Notes: generated by a model from the sequence alone, not told the origin. Shown: positions 43,385 to 55,260, counted from the first letter of the stretch. The stretch is 64,000 bases of DNA from Betaproteobacteria bacterium UKL13-2 (GCA_001602455.1 CP012157.1:2599733-2663732); one strand, 5' to 3'. Translations and numbers: made by a program.

Positions 43385-45409
43385 TTATTGAATCTTCAGG
43401 AACACCAAACTTAAGAGGACAAAAACGCCGAAAATCATCCAGAAGGCATAGGTATAGAGGTAACCGGACTGCACCACCCGCGCAACACCGGAAAACCAGC
43501 CGATGACCTTCGCCGTGCCGTTGACCATGATGCCGTCGATGATGGTCACATCACCGAACTTCCACAGCGCGGAACCGAGCTTGCGCGCACCGCCGGCAAA
43601 CGCCCACTCGTTAAAGGTGTCGAGGTAGTACTTGTTGTCGAGCAATCGATAAATGAAGCCAAATCGCTGTTTGATCGCGGCGGGAATATCCGGGCGCTTC
43701 ATGTAGAAAAACCAAGCCAGCGCAACACCGGCAGCAGCCAACCAGAACGGCACAGTTTGAAAGCCGTGGATGGCCATGCCCGCCCAGTTGGTGAAGTATT
43801 CACGCAAACCCGCCAACGAGTCGTGATTTGGCGCGACATAAATCACACCCTCAAAAAACTTGCCGAACAACATCGGCTGAATCGTATAAAGGCCAATAAA
43901 CACGGATGGAATCGCCAGCAATACCAGCGGCACCGTCACCACCCATGGGCTTTCGTGCGGCTTCTCACCCTTGGCTAGGCCGTGGTGTTCATGATCGGCG
44001 TGGTCGTGGTCGTGGTCGTGGTGCAGATCGTCGTACCGTTCTTTGCCATGAAAGACCAAGAAATACATCCGGAACGAATAAAACGCCGTGACGAACACCC
44101 CCGCAACGACCGCGAAATATGCAATGCCGGCACCGGGGATCGAGGCATATTTCACGGCTTCAATAATCGAATCTTTGGAATAGAAGCCGGAGAAAAATGG
44201 TGTGCCAATCAGCGCCAGCGAGCCGATCAAGGACGTAACCCATGTGATCTTCATGTACTTCCACGCGCCACCCATGTAACGCATGTCTTGGTTGTGGTGC
44301 ATCCCCATGATGACCGAGCCTGCGCCCAAGAACAGTAGCGCCTTAAAGAACGCGTGTGTCATCAGATGAAAGATGGCGACCGAGTAGGCTGAGACGCCGA
44401 GCGCGACTGTCATATAGCCCAACTGAGACAACGTCGAATACGCAACCACACGTTTGATATCGTTCTGCACAATCCCCAGAAAGCCCATGAAGAGCGCGGT
44501 AATCGAGCCGATGATGAGCACAAACGAGAGTGCCGTCTCGGACATCTCAAACAGCGGTGACATCCGCGCCACCATAAAGATGCCGGCGGTCACCATGGTG
44601 GCCGCGTGGATCAGTGCGGAGATTGGTGTCGGGCCTTCCATCGAATCCGGCAGCCACACATGTAACGGGAACTGCGCGGACTTGCCCATCGCACCGATAA
44701 ACAGCCCGATACAAATTGCGGTAATCAGTGACCACTGCCAGCCCGGAACCGGCTCGATGATGGTCTCTTTGAAATTTTGCGCCAGCGCAAACGCTTCGCG
44801 GTAATCCAGTGTGCCGAAGTAAGCAAAGATCAAACCAATGCCAATGAGGAAACCAAAGTCGCCAACGCGGTTGACGAGGAACGCTTTCAGATTCGCCTTG
44901 ATGGCTGTGGGACGTTTGTACCAGAAGCCAATCAAGAGGTACGACACCAGCCCCACCGCCTCCCAGCCGAAGAACAATTGCAGGAAGTTGTTCGACATGA
45001 CCAACATCAACATGGCGAAGGTGAAGAGTGAGATGTAGGCGAAGAAACGTGTGTAACCGTCGTCGTCTTTCATGTAGCCGATGGTGTAGACGTGAACCAT
45101 CAACGACACAAAAGTCACCACCAGCATCATGGTTGCGGTAAGTGAATCGATCAGGAAGCCCACTTCAAACTTGATCCCGCCGGTCACGAGCCATGTGTAC
45201 ACCGAACCATTAAAGGTTTTGCCCGCCGACACGTCTTGAAAAACAAACACCGACAACACAAACGCGGCCGTAACACCGAGGATGGTGACACTGTGCGCGA
45301 ATGCACGCCCCACGGGTTTGGCAAACCCGTTGCCAAGGAAACCGGCCAGCAGTGCGCCGATCAGCGGCAGCAGTGGGATGGCAAGTAATGCGAGTTTGTT
45401 TTCGATCAT
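43385..45409 (-). CDS. nuoL: NADH-quinone oxidoreductase subunit L
   Basis: A 674-residue subunit with the antiporter-like core and the long C-terminal lateral helix. Landmarks are FFGWEAVGLVSYLLIGFWY with the channel Glu, GKSAQFPLHVWLPDSMEGPT and KRVVAYSTLSQLGYMTVALG. A His/Asp-rich loop (HHDHDHDHADHEHHGLAKG, about residue 460) lies between late helices; such loops are common and may bind metal weakly. The gap to nuoK holds a short palindromic repeat. Confidence 0.97.
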   Translation of the reverse strand: MIENKLALLAIPLLPLIGALLAGFLGNGFAKPVGRAFAHSVTILGVTAAFVLSVFVFQDVSAGKTFNGSVYTWLVTGGIKFEVGFLIDSLTATMMLVVTFVSLMVHVYTIGYMKDDDGYTRFFAYISLFTFAMLMLVMSNNFLQLFFGWEAVGLVSYLLIGFWYKRPTAIKANLKAFLVNRVGDFGFLIGIGLIFAYFGTLDYREAFALAQNFKETIIEPVPGWQWSLITAICIGLFIGAMGKSAQFPLHVWLPDSMEGPTPISALIHAATMVTAGIFMVARMSPLFEMSETALSFVLIIGSITALFMGFLGIVQNDIKRVVAYSTLSQLGYMTVALGVSAYSVAIFHLMTHAFFKALLFLGAGSVIMGMHHNQDMRYMGGAWKYMKITWVTSLIGSLALIGTPFFSGFYSKDSIIEAVKYASIPGAGIAYFAVVAGVFVTAFYSFRMYFLVFHGKERYDDLHHDHDHDHADHEHHGLAKGEKPHESPWVVTVPLVLLAIPSVFIGLYTIQPMLFGKFFEGVIYVAPNHDSLAGLREYFTNWAGMAIHGFQTVPFWLAAAGVALAWFFYMKRPDIPAAIKQRFGFIYRLLDNKYYLDTFNEWAFAGGARKLGSALWKFGDVTIIDGIMVNGTAKVIGWFSGVARVVQSGYLYTYAFWMIFGVFVLLSLVFLKIQ

Positions 45410-45429
45410 GAGCTGCTACAAAAATTTAT

Positions 45430-45490
45430 AAAAGTCTAGTATTGGCGGCGCTTTTCAAGCATTTATGCCTGAAGATGCCCGTCTTTTCTA
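45430..45490. repeat. GATGCCCGTC-family repeat between nuoK and nuoL, copy 4
   Basis: Contains TATGCCTGAAGATGCCCGTC, and, further left, AAAAGTCTAGTA, the reverse complement of the flank of the 19.35 kb copy. It ends 2 bp short of the nuoK stop codon or within it, so the element reaches the gene's 3' end. Confidence 0.6.
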
Positions 45491-45793
45491 GCCTTTTAGG
45501 GTTCCGATATCTTCCACATTGATACTCTTCAAATTGCGGAAGAGAATCACCAAAATTGCCAAACCAATCGCCGACTCTGCCGCTGCTACCGTGAGAATGA
45601 AGAACACAAACACTTGGCCGTTCAAATCACCGAGCGCATGCGAAAACGCGATGAAGTTCATGTTCACTGCGAGCAACATCAGCTCAACGGCCATCAGCAA
45701 CACGATGAGGTTCTTACGATTCAAGAAAATGCCCGCAATCGAGATTGAGAACAGTACTGCAGAAAGAATCAGATAGTGCGATAACGGGATCAT
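45488..45793 (-). CDS. nuoK: NADH-quinone oxidoreductase subunit K
   Basis: A 101-residue three-helix membrane subunit. Conserved Glu residues lie in [19 protein letters not shown] and [18 protein letters not shown]. Its ATG overlaps the nuoJ stop by 4 bp. Confidence 0.97.
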   Translation of the reverse strand: MIPLSHYLILSAVLFSISIAGIFLNRKNLIVLLMAVELMLLAVNMNFIAFSHALGDLNGQVFVFFILTVAAAESAIGLAILVILFRNLKSINVEDIGTLKG

Positions 45794-46491
45794 GACTTGC
45801 TCCCTGGTGCTGGCAATGGTGCCGGTGCTGGTGCAGCAATCGCCAAGGCGGCAGGTGCGGCATCCACCACCGGCCCCGACGCCGTTTTTTCAACCCCATC
45901 GACGGCGGCATCCATCTTGATGATCTTCAATCGGTCACCGCTCTTCACACGAACCTGCGCGCCGATGTCTTGCGACTTACTGCCGCGACGTTCGCGCAAC
46001 GTCAACGCAATCGCCGCAATCATGGCAATCAGTAAGACCACCGCCGCGAGTTCAAACGGCAGCAGGTATTCGGTATACAACACGCGCCCCAATTCCTTGG
46101 TATTGGAGGCTGCCGCCGGCGCTCCGGGCATCGCTACGGCAAGGCCAAGGGATTTACCACCGAGGAGAATTGCCATTTCTGCAAGCATCACAACGCCAAC
46201 CAACGCCGCGACAAGTGCGTTCTGCCGGAACCCTTCACGCAATTTATCGAAGTTGATATCCAACATCATCACCACAAACAAGAACAACACCATCACCGCG
46301 CCGACGTAAACCAGAATCAGCGTGAGCGCCAGAAATTCCGCAAACAACAACATCCACAGGCCTGCCGCAGTGACAAACGACAATACAAGGAAGAGTGCGG
46401 CGTAGACCGGATTCCTCGACGTGATTACGCCCAGCGCTGAAAGAATCAGCACAAAGGAAAACAGGTAAAAGGTGATGGTTTGAAAAGTCAT
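45790..46491 (-). CDS. nuoJ: NADH-quinone oxidoreductase subunit J
   Basis: A 233-residue five-helix membrane subunit ([20 protein letters not shown] and [20 protein letters not shown] with the pi-bulge region). It has an Ala/Pro-rich C-terminal extension (about residues 195-233: [20 protein letters not shown]) that is longer than in many homologues. The start follows a 10-bp tandem repeat. Confidence 0.95.
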   Translation of the reverse strand: MTFQTITFYLFSFVLILSALGVITSRNPVYAALFLVLSFVTAAGLWMLLFAEFLALTLILVYVGAVMVLFLFVVMMLDINFDKLREGFRQNALVAALVGVVMLAEMAILLGGKSLGLAVAMPGAPAAASNTKELGRVLYTEYLLPFELAAVVLLIAMIAAIALTLRERRGSKSQDIGAQVRVKSGDRLKIIKMDAAVDGVEKTASGPVVDAAPAALAIAAPAPAPLPAPGSKS

Positions 46492-46500
46492 TGTTTTTGT

Positions 46501-46550
46501 GCGGCTTTATGAGGCTTTATGAGGCTTTATGAGGCTTTGTGAGGCATTAA
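46501..46550. repeat. 10-bp tandem repeat between nuoI and nuoJ, 5 copies
   Basis: Five adjacent copies of GAGGCTTTAT with small changes (GCGGCTTTAT, two perfect, GAGGCTTTGT, GAGGCATTAA), 9 bp upstream of the nuoJ start on the sense strand. Confidence 0.88.
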
Positions 46551-46604
46551 GGTCTGTCGTCAAGAGGCAGGCGAACCAATTGTTCTACCGCCATGGACAA
46601 AGAC

Positions 46605-47111
46605 TTACCGATACTTCGCATCTTCGGCACGTCGATCGGCAATTTCTTTTTCATACTTGTCGCCAATGGCGAGCAACATCGGTTTGGTGTAGTAAAGGTC
46701 GCCGCGCTTCTCGCCGTGATACTCCAGCAAATGTGTTTCGACGATGGAATCAACCGGGCACGACTCTTCGCAGAAGCCGCAGAAGATGCACTTGGTCAAG
46801 TCAATGTCGTAGCGCGTTGTGCGTCGTGTGTTATCCACACACTGTTCGGATTCGATGGTGATGGCAAGTGCCGGGCACACCGCTTCACACAACTTGCAAG
46901 CAATACAACGCTCTTCGCCATTTTCATAACGGCGCAGCGCATGAAGTCCGCGAAAGCGCGGGCTTTGCGGTGTCTTTTCTTCCGGAAATTGAACCGTAAT
47001 CTTGCGCTCAAACAAATGGCGTCCGGTCAGCTTCAACCCTTGCACCAGTTCTCCGAGCAACAAACTACTGGCAAATTCTTTGGCTCTATCCCACATGGGT
47101 CTATCCAACAT
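46605..47111 (-). CDS. nuoI: NADH-quinone oxidoreductase subunit I
   Basis: A 168-residue peripheral subunit with two [4Fe-4S] clusters, [12 protein letters not shown] and [12 protein letters not shown], the N6a/N6b path to quinone. ATG 47111 lies 1 bp after the nuoH stop region and is preceded by GGGTGG; an in-frame ATG at 47132 would overlap nuoH. Confidence 0.96.
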   Translation of the reverse strand: MLDRPMWDRAKEFASSLLLGELVQGLKLTGRHLFERKITVQFPEEKTPQSPRFRGLHALRRYENGEERCIACKLCEAVCPALAITIESEQCVDNTRRTTRYDIDLTKCIFCGFCEESCPVDSIVETHLLEYHGEKRGDLYYTKPMLLAIGDKYEKEIADRRAEDAKYR

Positions 47112-47112
47112 C

Positions 47113-48219
47113 TTAGCCACCCTGCTTTCCAAACCAAATATTGATGACCGGCCAGTTGTTGACCGGCTCCATCAACATCACACCAACAACAACAATCCAC
47201 GCAATGGTCAGCGGGATAAAGACCTTCCAACCCAAACGCATAATCTGGTCATAACGGTAGCGCGGGAACGAAGCACGAATCCACACAAACATGATCATTA
47301 ACACGGCAAGTTTGGCGAATAGCCAAAGGATCGAAGGCTCACCCAAGATCGGAATAGATTTCGGAAATGGCGACAACCAGCCACCGAGAAACAGCAGCGA
47401 GGAAATCATCGCCACCAACAACATGTTGGCGTACTCAGCCAGGAAGAAAAGTGACCATGTCATGCCGGAGTATTCAACCAACGGACCGGCAACAATTTCC
47501 GACTCGCCTTCGGCCACGTCGAACGGATGACGGTTAGTTTCGGCTACACCGGCGATGAACTGGATGATGAACAGCGGGAAGAGTGGAATAAAGAACCATT
47601 CCACCAAGCCGTAAGGGCCATCTTGTTTGGCCACCACTTCTGTGAGGTTCAACGACTGCGCCGCCATCAGGCCACCAACCAGCGCGAAGCCCATCGCGAT
47701 TTCATAACTCACGACCTGTGCAGCAGAGCGCATCGCACCGATAAACGCGTACTTCGAATTTGACGCCCACCCGGCGAGGATCACGCCGTAGACACCCATC
47801 GAGGTCATGGCAAGCACCACGAGAATGCCCGCATCCACACCCGCCACCACCCAAGTTGGTGTGAATGGGATGACCGCCCACACCGCCATTGCAGGTGCTA
47901 CCGAAATCGCGGGCGCAATCAAGAAGAGAAGCTTGTTTGCGCCAGTTGGAACAATCTGCTCTTTGAGCAAAAGCTTGATCGCGTCAGCCATCGGTTGCAG
48001 CAAACCCCACGGGCCAACACGGTTTGGACCACGCCGCACCTGCATCCAGCCGATCACCCAACGTTCGACCAATTGGAAATACAAAACAAAAATCAGTACC
48101 GGTACCATGACCATCAAGATCATCGTCAGCGATTTCCCGACCAACCACGCGGTGGGCCCAATCTCAGGCCCCAGCGTGGCGATGACTTGAAAGTTCAGCC
48201 ATTGAATCAACGCATCCAT
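47113..48219 (-). CDS. nuoH: NADH-quinone oxidoreductase subunit H
   Basis: A 368-residue eight-helix membrane subunit at the quinone-binding site: [36 protein letters not shown], and [20 protein letters not shown] with the acidic proton-entry loop. ATG 48219 begins 2 bp after the nuoG stop; 50 upstream in-frame residues lie in nuoG and are discarded. Confidence 0.97.
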   Translation of the reverse strand: MDALIQWLNFQVIATLGPEIGPTAWLVGKSLTMILMVMVPVLIFVLYFQLVERWVIGWMQVRRGPNRVGPWGLLQPMADAIKLLLKEQIVPTGANKLLFLIAPAISVAPAMAVWAVIPFTPTWVVAGVDAGILVVLAMTSMGVYGVILAGWASNSKYAFIGAMRSAAQVVSYEIAMGFALVGGLMAAQSLNLTEVVAKQDGPYGLVEWFFIPLFPLFIIQFIAGVAETNRHPFDVAEGESEIVAGPLVEYSGMTWSLFFLAEYANMLLVAMISSLLFLGGWLSPFPKSIPILGEPSILWLFAKLAVLMIMFVWIRASFPRYRYDQIMRLGWKVFIPLTIAWIVVVGVMLMEPVNNWPVINIWFGKQGG

Positions 48220-48221
48220 GT

Positions 48222-50378
48222 CTATTCCGCCGCCTCTGCTGCCGGTTCCGACATAAGGTGGATTCGAGAAGCCTTTGCATCTGCGGTCAGTTGCAGGCTT
48301 GGCGCACGGCGCGTAATTGAATCCACAGCATAGATAGGAACGTCGCGCATTTGCGCCGCTGCCGCACACGTTGCCAGGTCAACTTTCACGCCGCTCATTT
48401 GATTATTCAACTTGCCAGCGACAAAAGCGTTCAGGTCGGGTGCAATATCCGCACGAACCGCTTCGATATTGTCTTGGTCGAATCCGGAGAGGCCGAGCAA
48501 GTTACCAAGCACGCGAATCACCTTCCACGCCGGACGCGTTTGCCCCAGAGGCTTCACCACACCATTGAAAGATTGTGCTTTACCTTCCATATTCACAAAC
48601 GTACCAGCGGTTTCGCTGAACGGCGCGATTGGCAGCATGACGGTTGCGTACTCGGCCGCGAGTGAGTTTTTGAACATTGACATGGCCACGACAAACTCTG
48701 CGCCATTCAACGCCGCCAACTGACCAGCAGCGTCAACGCAGTCAGCCTCCGGCTCGACGTTGAGCATCACATACGCTTTTGCCGCGCTCGGCGCAGCGGC
48801 ATCGGCACCAACAACAGCCGCGCCGACACTATTCGCCGCCTGGCCGAAGACACCAAACACACCACCTGCTAGTCTGGCAATTTCCTGCGCAAGAACATGC
48901 AGCGTCGTGGCTTGTGGATGTTGTTGCGCGTAATGCCCCAAGAACACACCGGTCGATTCTTTTGCGGCGAGGCTGGCTGCGATGGCGCGGGCATCATTAG
49001 AAATTGCAACATTGGCCACCGCATTTTCGACCTCACCGGGAAGCCGCGCATTTTTGATTTCAGCCAGCACCTTGACAACCGCACCCAGTGCGGCGGCAAG
49101 ATCGTCAGGCTTGCTAATCGACTTGTTGGCCACACGCATCAGCAGATCGCTATCCACTGAATGAAGCACATTCAATTGTGCGCCGCGTTTCACCGCCGCA
49201 CGAAAGCGCGTCGCCAACAACGGTTGTTCTTTACGCAGCGTCGAACCAATCAGCAAGATACTTTGCAGGTTGCCGATGTTCGTGAGACTCGTTCCAAGCC
49301 ACTGTGCACCGATGGACTTACCAAACGCCGCAGCATCACGTTGGCGGTGCCGTGTTGTCAATTGTTTGGCACCAAGGCCGCGGCCCAGCTTGCTGAGTAG
49401 ATGCACCTCTTCCATTGTGGAGGAAGGTGACGCCAATACGGCGACTTGGTCGGTGCCCTGCTGTTTTGCGCGAGCAAGGCCATCAGCCACAGCTTGCAAC
49501 GCACTCTGCCAATCCGTCTCCATCCACTCGCCGCCTTTTTTCACCATCGGTGTGGTGAGCCGGTCTGCCGAATTCAACGCTTCATACGAGAACCGGTCGC
49601 GATCTGACAGCCAGCATTCGTTGACAGCTTCGTTTTCCAGCGGCAGGACACGCATCACGCGGTCTTGCTTGACCTGCACCACAAGATTGGAGCCAAGACC
49701 ATCGTGTGGGGCAATCGATTTGCGGCGCGACAACTCCCATGTCCTCGCGGAATAGCGGAATGGCTTTGACGTCAACGCACCGACAGGACACAAGTCGATC
49801 ATGTTGCCCGACAACTCGGAGTCGACAGACTTGCCGACGAAGGAAACGATTTCCGAATGCTCGCCGCGACCGGCCATGCCGAGCTCCATGACGCCGGCGA
49901 TCTCTTGACCGAAACGAACACAACGCGTGCAATGAATACAGCGCGACATTTCCTCCATCGACACCAACGGACCGATATCTTTGTGAAACACCACACGCTT
50001 TTCTTCTTGGTAACGCGAACCAGACCCGCCGTAACCCACTGCCAAATCTTGCAACTGACACTCACCACCCTGATCACAAATCGGACAGTCGAGCGGATGA
50101 TTGATCAGCAGGAACTCCATCACGCCTTGCTGTGCGGTCTTGGCTAACACCGAGTCAGTCATGACCTTCATGCCTTCTGTCGCAGGCGTCGCACACGCCG
50201 GCAGCGGCTTTGGAGCCTTTTCGACTTGCACCAAACACATGCGGCAGTTGGCCGCGATCGACAACTTCTTGTGATAACAAAAGTGCGGAACAAAAATGCC
50301 GAGCTTGTTCGCCGCTTCCATCACGGTTGCGCCGTTCTCGACTTCTACTGTTTTGCCGTCAACTTCGAGCTTGATCAT
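48222..50378 (-). CDS. nuoG: NADH-quinone oxidoreductase subunit G
   Basis: A 718-residue subunit. The N-terminus holds a [2Fe-2S] cluster ([20 protein letters not shown]), then [4Fe-4S] sites with a His ligand ([31 protein letters not shown]) and [20 protein letters not shown]. The long C-terminal part is a degenerate molybdopterin-oxidoreductase fold without cofactor. It carries electrons from NuoF/E to NuoI. Confidence 0.96.
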   Translation of the reverse strand: MIKLEVDGKTVEVENGATVMEAANKLGIFVPHFCYHKKLSIAANCRMCLVQVEKAPKPLPACATPATEGMKVMTDSVLAKTAQQGVMEFLLINHPLDCPICDQGGECQLQDLAVGYGGSGSRYQEEKRVVFHKDIGPLVSMEEMSRCIHCTRCVRFGQEIAGVMELGMAGRGEHSEIVSFVGKSVDSELSGNMIDLCPVGALTSKPFRYSARTWELSRRKSIAPHDGLGSNLVVQVKQDRVMRVLPLENEAVNECWLSDRDRFSYEALNSADRLTTPMVKKGGEWMETDWQSALQAVADGLARAKQQGTDQVAVLASPSSTMEEVHLLSKLGRGLGAKQLTTRHRQRDAAAFGKSIGAQWLGTSLTNIGNLQSILLIGSTLRKEQPLLATRFRAAVKRGAQLNVLHSVDSDLLMRVANKSISKPDDLAAALGAVVKVLAEIKNARLPGEVENAVANVAISNDARAIAASLAAKESTGVFLGHYAQQHPQATTLHVLAQEIARLAGGVFGVFGQAANSVGAAVVGADAAAPSAAKAYVMLNVEPEADCVDAAGQLAALNGAEFVVAMSMFKNSLAAEYATVMLPIAPFSETAGTFVNMEGKAQSFNGVVKPLGQTRPAWKVIRVLGNLLGLSGFDQDNIEAVRADIAPDLNAFVAGKLNNQMSGVKVDLATCAAAAQMRDVPIYAVDSITRRAPSLQLTADAKASRIHLMSEPAAEAAE

Positions 50379-50383
50379 ATTGT

Positions 50384-51727
50384 TTACTCTGCCGCCATCG
50401 CCAGCGCGTCATGCACATGGGGCGAGGATGAGTAACCGCCCGCTGCCACCATACAACGCTTGTGATTGATGTGATACTCAAATTCGTCGCGGAAATTCTT
50501 GATGAACGCGCGCACTGGCATCGCCGCCGCGTCGCCCAGCGCACAAATTGTGCGACCCTGGATTTGATCCGTCAGATTGAGCAACAGCTCCAAATCTTCC
50601 ATACGACCTTTGCCGTGTTCGATTCGATTGATGACGCGATACATCCAACCTGTCCCTTCACGACACGGTGTGCACTGGCCGCATGATTCTTCAAAATAGA
50701 AGTACGCCAGCCGTTCGGCGGCTTTCACCATACAAGTGTCTTCGTTCATCACGATGACCGCACCCGAACCCAACATCGATCCCGCTTTGGCGATCGAGTC
50801 GTAGTCCATATCTGTCTCCATCATCTTGTCACCAAGGATGACGGGCATCGACGAGCCGCCTGGAATCACGCCCTTCAGCTTCTTGCCATCACGCATTCCG
50901 CCAGCCATCTCAAGCAGCTTCGCGAATGGTGTGCCGAGTTTGACTTCGTAGTTGCCCGGGCGATTGACATGCCCGGAAACGGAAAACAATTTGGTGCCGC
51001 CGTTGTTCGGTTTGCCCAAGTTGAGGAACCATTCACCACCGTTACGAATAATCGCGGGCGCTGCGGCGAAGGTCTCGGTGTTGTTGATGGTGGTCGGCTT
51101 GCCGTAAAGGCCAAATGACGCGGGGAACGGTGGCTTAAAGCGCGGCTGGCCTTTTTTTCCTTCAAGGGACTCCAACAGCGCCGTTTCTTCGCCACAGATG
51201 TAGGCACCATAACCATGATGTGCATACAGCTCAAAAGAGAAATCGCTATCGAGAATGTTTTTACCGAGGTAACCAGCGTCACGCGCTTCTTGCAGCGCTT
51301 CTTCAAAACGATCGTACTCAGCCCAAATTTCGCCGTGGATGTAGTTGTAGCCAACCGGGATACCCATCGCGTAGGCGGCGATGATCATGCCTTCGATGAG
51401 GATATGCGGGTTGTAACGAAGGATGTCGCGATCCTTAAATGTGCCGGGCTCGCCTTCATCAGAATTACACACCAAGTACTTAGGTCCCGGGAATGTGCGC
51501 GGCATGAAGCTCCACTTCAAGCCCGTCGGAAAGCCCGCCCCACCCCGGCCACGCAGCGCAGATTTCTTGACTTCCGCAATGACATCCTCCGGCTTAATAC
51601 CTTCCTTCAGAATCTTCTTTAACGCGACGTATCCCTCGCGTGACTCGTAATCTTTAAGACGCCAGTTGTCACCGGTAATGCCAGCCATGATGACCGCGTC
51701 GGGACCGTAGTCGATGAACGTCGTCAT
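50384..51727 (-). CDS. nuoF: NADH-quinone oxidoreductase subunit F
   Basis: A 447-residue subunit that oxidises NADH. FMN and NADH sites are [18 protein letters not shown] and [19 protein letters not shown]; the [4Fe-4S] site is [19 protein letters not shown] 51727 overlaps the nuoE stop by 4 bp; 40 more in-frame residues upstream fall in nuoE and are not part of it. Confidence 0.97.
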   Translation of the reverse strand: MTTFIDYGPDAVIMAGITGDNWRLKDYESREGYVALKKILKEGIKPEDVIAEVKKSALRGRGGAGFPTGLKWSFMPRTFPGPKYLVCNSDEGEPGTFKDRDILRYNPHILIEGMIIAAYAMGIPVGYNYIHGEIWAEYDRFEEALQEARDAGYLGKNILDSDFSFELYAHHGYGAYICGEETALLESLEGKKGQPRFKPPFPASFGLYGKPTTINNTETFAAAPAIIRNGGEWFLNLGKPNNGGTKLFSVSGHVNRPGNYEVKLGTPFAKLLEMAGGMRDGKKLKGVIPGGSSMPVILGDKMMETDMDYDSIAKAGSMLGSGAVIVMNEDTCMVKAAERLAYFYFEESCGQCTPCREGTGWMYRVINRIEHGKGRMEDLELLLNLTDQIQGRTICALGDAAAMPVRAFIKNFRDEFEYHINHKRCMVAAGGYSSSPHVHDALAMAAE

Positions 51728-52212
51728 TTGTTTGACTCCGCGCTGAGCTCCGCAACCAACGCATCTATCTTGTCGTTCGACATAAAGCTGCACATACGTT
51801 TGTTGTTGACGGTCATCACCGGAGAGTCGCCGCAGGCGCCCATACACTCACCCTCAACTACCGTGAATTTGCCGTCCTTAGTCATCTCTTTCCAGCCGAC
51901 ACCGAGTTTCTGCTTTAGGTACTCCGCCGCATCAACACCGCCGGACAAGGCGCACGGGAGATTGGTACAGACGGTAATCTTGGTTTTCCCCATCGGCTTC
52001 AAGTTGTACATGTTGTAGAAGGTCGCCACCTCATACACCGCCACCGCAGGCATACCGATATGCTGCGCCACCGCGTCCATTGCGTCGGTGGACAACCAAC
52101 CGTTTTCGTCTTGGATAATGGCAAGCGAGGCCATGACGGCCGACTGGCGCTGGTCGGCTGGGTACTTCGCAATTTCGCGATCAATCTTCGTTTTTGCCGC
52201 TTCAGACAACAT
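51724..52212 (-). CDS. nuoE: NADH-quinone oxidoreductase subunit E
   Basis: A 162-residue thioredoxin-like subunit with one [2Fe-2S] cluster ligated by Cys in [12 protein letters not shown] and [12 protein letters not shown]. It pairs with NuoF. ATG 52212 has an AAGGTGA ribosome site; a GTG at 52215 is adjacent. Confidence 0.97.
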   Translation of the reverse strand: MLSEAAKTKIDREIAKYPADQRQSAVMASLAIIQDENGWLSTDAMDAVAQHIGMPAVAVYEVATFYNMYNLKPMGKTKITVCTNLPCALSGGVDAAEYLKQKLGVGWKEMTKDGKFTVVEGECMGACGDSPVMTVNNKRMCSFMSNDKIDALVAELSAESNK

Positions 52213-52286
52213 CACACTTCACCTTGAAAATAACCCATCCCTGCATTGTCCATCGTCATATGTATGGAAATTACACTCATGACGGC

Positions 52287-53540
52287 TTACCGATCAATCT
52301 CGCCGAACACAATGTCTTGTGTTCCGATAATGGTTACAACGTCAGCAATCATGTGGCCGCGCGACATTTCATCGAGCGCCGCAAGATGTGGGAAACCAGG
52401 CGCCCGAATCTTCAATCGATACGGCTTGTTTGCTCCGTCCGACATCAGATAGATACCGAATTCCCCCTTCGGATGCTCCACCGCTGCGTACACTTCACCT
52501 GGGGGAACGTGGAAGCCTTCCGTGAATAACTTGAAGTGGTGAATCAAGTCTTCCATGTTGGTCTTCATCCCCTCGCGCGAAGGTGGTGCGACCTTGGTGT
52601 CGGTTGAAATGACCGGCCCCGGATTCTTCCGTAGCCAATCCACACACTGCTTGATGATGCGGTTCGATTCACGCATCTCTTGCACACGCACAAGGTACCG
52701 GTCGTATGAATCGCCGTTGGTGCCGACGGGAATATCAAAATCCATCCGGTCGTACACTTCGTACGGCTGCTTCTTGCGCAGATCCCAGGCGATACCCGAG
52801 CCACGCAGCATCGGACCGGTGAAGCCGAGCTGAAGTGCGCGCTCCGGTGTGACAATGCCGATATCAACCAGACGTTGTTTCCAAATGCGGTTATCGGTCA
52901 GAAGCGTTTCGTACTCGTCGATGTACGTCGGGAAACGATTGGTGAAGTCCTCAATAAAATCGAGCAACGATCCTTGGCGATTTTCGTTCAAGCGCTTCAT
53001 CGCCGTCGCGTTCTGGCCATTGACAACCGTGTACTGCGGCATACGATCCGGTAGATCGCGATAGACACCGCCGGGACGGTAGTACGCAGCGTGCATACGC
53101 GCGCCCGAAACCGCCTCGTAACAATCCATCAGATCTTCGCGCTCGCGGAACGCATACAAGAACACCGTCATCGCGCCGACGTCGAGTGCATGCGCACCGA
53201 GCCATAGCAGATGGTTGAGAACGCGTGTGATTTCATCAAACATCACACGGATGTATTGCGCGCGCTCTGGAACATCGACTTGCAGCAACTTTTCGATCGC
53301 CATCACGTAGGCATGCTCGTTGACCATCATCGACACATAGTCGAGTCGGTCCATGTACGGCACACTTTGAATGTATGTGCGCGTTTCCGCGAGTTTTTCA
53401 GTCGCGCGATGTAACAAGCCGATGTGAGGATCGGCACGTTGCACAACCTCACCATCAAGCTCCAGCACTAGGCGCAACACCCCGTGCGCGGCCGGGTGCT
53501 GGGGTCCAAAGTTCATTGTGTAGTTTTTGATTTCGCTCAT
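52287..53540 (-). CDS. nuoD: NADH-quinone oxidoreductase subunit D
   Basis: A 417-residue 49-kDa-type subunit that helps form the quinone site: [20 protein letters not shown] at the start, then [13 protein letters not shown] and [20 protein letters not shown]. It is separate from nuoC here, unlike E. coli where the two are fused. Its start overlaps the nuoC stop by 4 bp. Confidence 0.97.
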   Translation of the reverse strand: MSEIKNYTMNFGPQHPAAHGVLRLVLELDGEVVQRADPHIGLLHRATEKLAETRTYIQSVPYMDRLDYVSMMVNEHAYVMAIEKLLQVDVPERAQYIRVMFDEITRVLNHLLWLGAHALDVGAMTVFLYAFREREDLMDCYEAVSGARMHAAYYRPGGVYRDLPDRMPQYTVVNGQNATAMKRLNENRQGSLLDFIEDFTNRFPTYIDEYETLLTDNRIWKQRLVDIGIVTPERALQLGFTGPMLRGSGIAWDLRKKQPYEVYDRMDFDIPVGTNGDSYDRYLVRVQEMRESNRIIKQCVDWLRKNPGPVISTDTKVAPPSREGMKTNMEDLIHHFKLFTEGFHVPPGEVYAAVEHPKGEFGIYLMSDGANKPYRLKIRAPGFPHLAALDEMSRGHMIADVVTIIGTQDIVFGEIDR

Positions 53541-54142
53541 CGCTTCACTCTAGAAGCGTAGGTTTCTTCGCGAATCACACGCGGCACAATCTCACGGGGC
53601 TCGATGGTCACCGGTTGATAGATCACGCGTTTCTGCTCAGCGTCGTAACGCATTTCTACGGTGCCAGAAATCGGAAAATCCTTACGGAACGGATGGCCTA
53701 CAAATCCGTAATCGGTCAGAATTCGGCGCAGGTCTGGATGACCGCCAAACACGATGCCATAGAGGTCAAACGCTTCACGCTCATACCAATTGGCGGCATT
53801 CCACACCGGGATCAATGAGTCAATCAGCGGGAAGTCATCTTCGGCACAAAAGGTACGCAGACGCAGACGCACGTTGTGCCTAATCGACAGCAGTTGAGAG
53901 ACAACCGCAAACCTCGCGCCTGACCACGCGCCATCACCCCAGTCTGCATAGTCGACACCGCAAAGGTCGATCAACTGGGAAAAATCCAGCGCCGGGTTAT
54001 CACGAAGCACAGACGCCGCAGCGAGGTAGTCGGCAGCACGAACTTCGATGATCACTTGGTCGGTATCAACGATGAGCTTACCTAACTTGTCACCGAGCGC
54101 GGCAGCGAGGTCGGACTGGAGTTGCTCGAGCTTCTTCGACAT
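53537..54142 (-). CDS. nuoC: NADH-quinone oxidoreductase subunit C
   Basis: A 201-residue 30-kDa-type subunit. The signature is [20 protein letters not shown] followed by [21 protein letters not shown]. It starts 1 bp after the nuoB stop. Confidence 0.97.
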   Translation of the reverse strand: MSKKLEQLQSDLAAALGDKLGKLIVDTDQVIIEVRAADYLAAASVLRDNPALDFSQLIDLCGVDYADWGDGAWSGARFAVVSQLLSIRHNVRLRLRTFCAEDDFPLIDSLIPVWNAANWYEREAFDLYGIVFGGHPDLRRILTDYGFVGHPFRKDFPISGTVEMRYDAEQKRVIYQPVTIEPREIVPRVIREETYASRVKR

Positions 54143-54143
54143 A

Positions 54144-54635
54144 TCAGGCTCGGGCGATGGTGTTGGTGCGTTTGATCTTGTTTTGCAACTGGATCAAACC
54201 ATACAAAAGCGCTTCGGCAGTTGGTGGGCACCCCGGCACATAAATATCAACCGGTACGATGCGATCACATCCTCGTACCACCGAGTAAGAGTAGTGGTAA
54301 TAGCCGCCGCCATTGGCACACGACCCCATCGAGATCACCCACCGCGGCTCTGACATCTGGTCATAGACCTTACGCAGCGCGGGAGCCATCTTGTTGCAGA
54401 GTGTGCCCGCAACAATCATCACATCCGACTGGCGCGGGCTGGGCCGAAACACGATACCGAAACGGTCAAGGTCGTAACGCGATGCGCCCGCGTGCATCAT
54501 TTCAACCGCGCAACATGCCAGACCAAAGGTCATCGGCCACATCGAGCCAGTACGTGCCCAATTGAGCAGCGAATCCACTGACGTGGTCACAAACCCCTGA
54601 TTTCCATTTTGCAAACTGAGGCCGCCTTCAGGCAT
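54144..54635 (-). CDS. nuoB: NADH-quinone oxidoreductase subunit B
   Basis: A 163-residue subunit holding cluster N2, the last electron carrier before quinone. Ligands are the tandem Cys in [13 protein letters not shown] and the Cys in [11 protein letters not shown] and [14 protein letters not shown] 54635 has AGGAGAAGGG upstream; an in-frame ATG at 54695 lacks such a site. Confidence 0.97.
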   Translation of the reverse strand: MPEGGLSLQNGNQGFVTTSVDSLLNWARTGSMWPMTFGLACCAVEMMHAGASRYDLDRFGIVFRPSPRQSDVMIVAGTLCNKMAPALRKVYDQMSEPRWVISMGSCANGGGYYHYSYSVVRGCDRIVPVDIYVPGCPPTAEALLYGLIQLQNKIKRTNTIARA

Positions 54636-54746
54636 TACCCTTCTCCTACGTTCTTGGTCACTGCTCGCGTGATGCATCGGCCGATGCCGGCGCATTGCTA
54701 AAATCCAACTGGCAAAAAGTCGGAATCTACTTTTTGCCGCGCAACT

Positions 54747-55115
54747 TTATTCCCAATCGAGTGCACCCTTTTTCCACTCGTAGATGAAGCCCATCACCAA
54801 AATGCCGAGGAAGGCCATCATCGCCCAGAAACCGAACCAGCCGATTTCCTGCAACACAATGGCCCACGGGAAGAGGAAGGCGATTTCGAGGTCAAACAAA
54901 ATGAAGAGAATGGCGACGAGGTAGTAACGGACGTCGAATTTCATGCGTGCGTCTTCAAAAGCTTCAAAGCCGCATTCATAAGGAGAGAGTTTTTCGCTGT
55001 CTGGCTTATCGTGCCCGAGCAACATTGACAAAACTTTGGTGCCAACAACGGGAAGGACGCCGACGGCGAGGCCGACAGCAATGAATAGCAGAATGGGGAA
55101 GTAATTCTCGAGCAT
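54747..55115 (-). CDS. nuoA: NADH-quinone oxidoreductase subunit A
   Basis: A 122-residue three-helix subunit and first gene of the 14-gene nuo operon: [20 protein letters not shown], then [20 protein letters not shown] and [20 protein letters not shown]. Starts at 55130 and 55142 are also in frame; 55115 fits the usual family start. tRNA-Leu and secG lie upstream on the same strand, a conserved betaproteobacterial order. Confidence 0.95.
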   Translation of the reverse strand: MLENYFPILLFIAVGLAVGVLPVVGTKVLSMLLGHDKPDSEKLSPYECGFEAFEDARMKFDVRYYLVAILFILFDLEIAFLFPWAIVLQEIGWFGFWAMMAFLGILVMGFIYEWKKGALDWE

Positions 55116-55175
55116 ACTCGCCGTTATCATTCCAGAACCCATCGTGATCGATGAACCCCGGCTACTGCATTAACT

Positions 55176-55260
55176 TGGTGCCGTCGGCGAGACTCGAACT
55201 CGCACAGCTTTCGCCACTACCCCCTCAAGATAGCGTGTCTACCAATTTCACCACGACGGC
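55176..55260 (-). tRNA. tRNA-Leu(GAG)
   Basis: An 85-nt class II tRNA on the minus strand with encoded CCA. The acceptor stem is GCCGTCG/CGACGGC, the anticodon stem-loop CTATC-TTGAGGG-GGTAG with anticodon GAG, and the T-arm GCGAGTTCGAGTCTCGC. It lies between secG and nuoA, as in many Betaproteobacteria. Confidence 0.97.

Noticed and set aside
42490-43506. 338-residue open frame antisense to nuoM
   Set aside because: Highly charged, low-complexity product opposite a certain gene; explained by codon bias.
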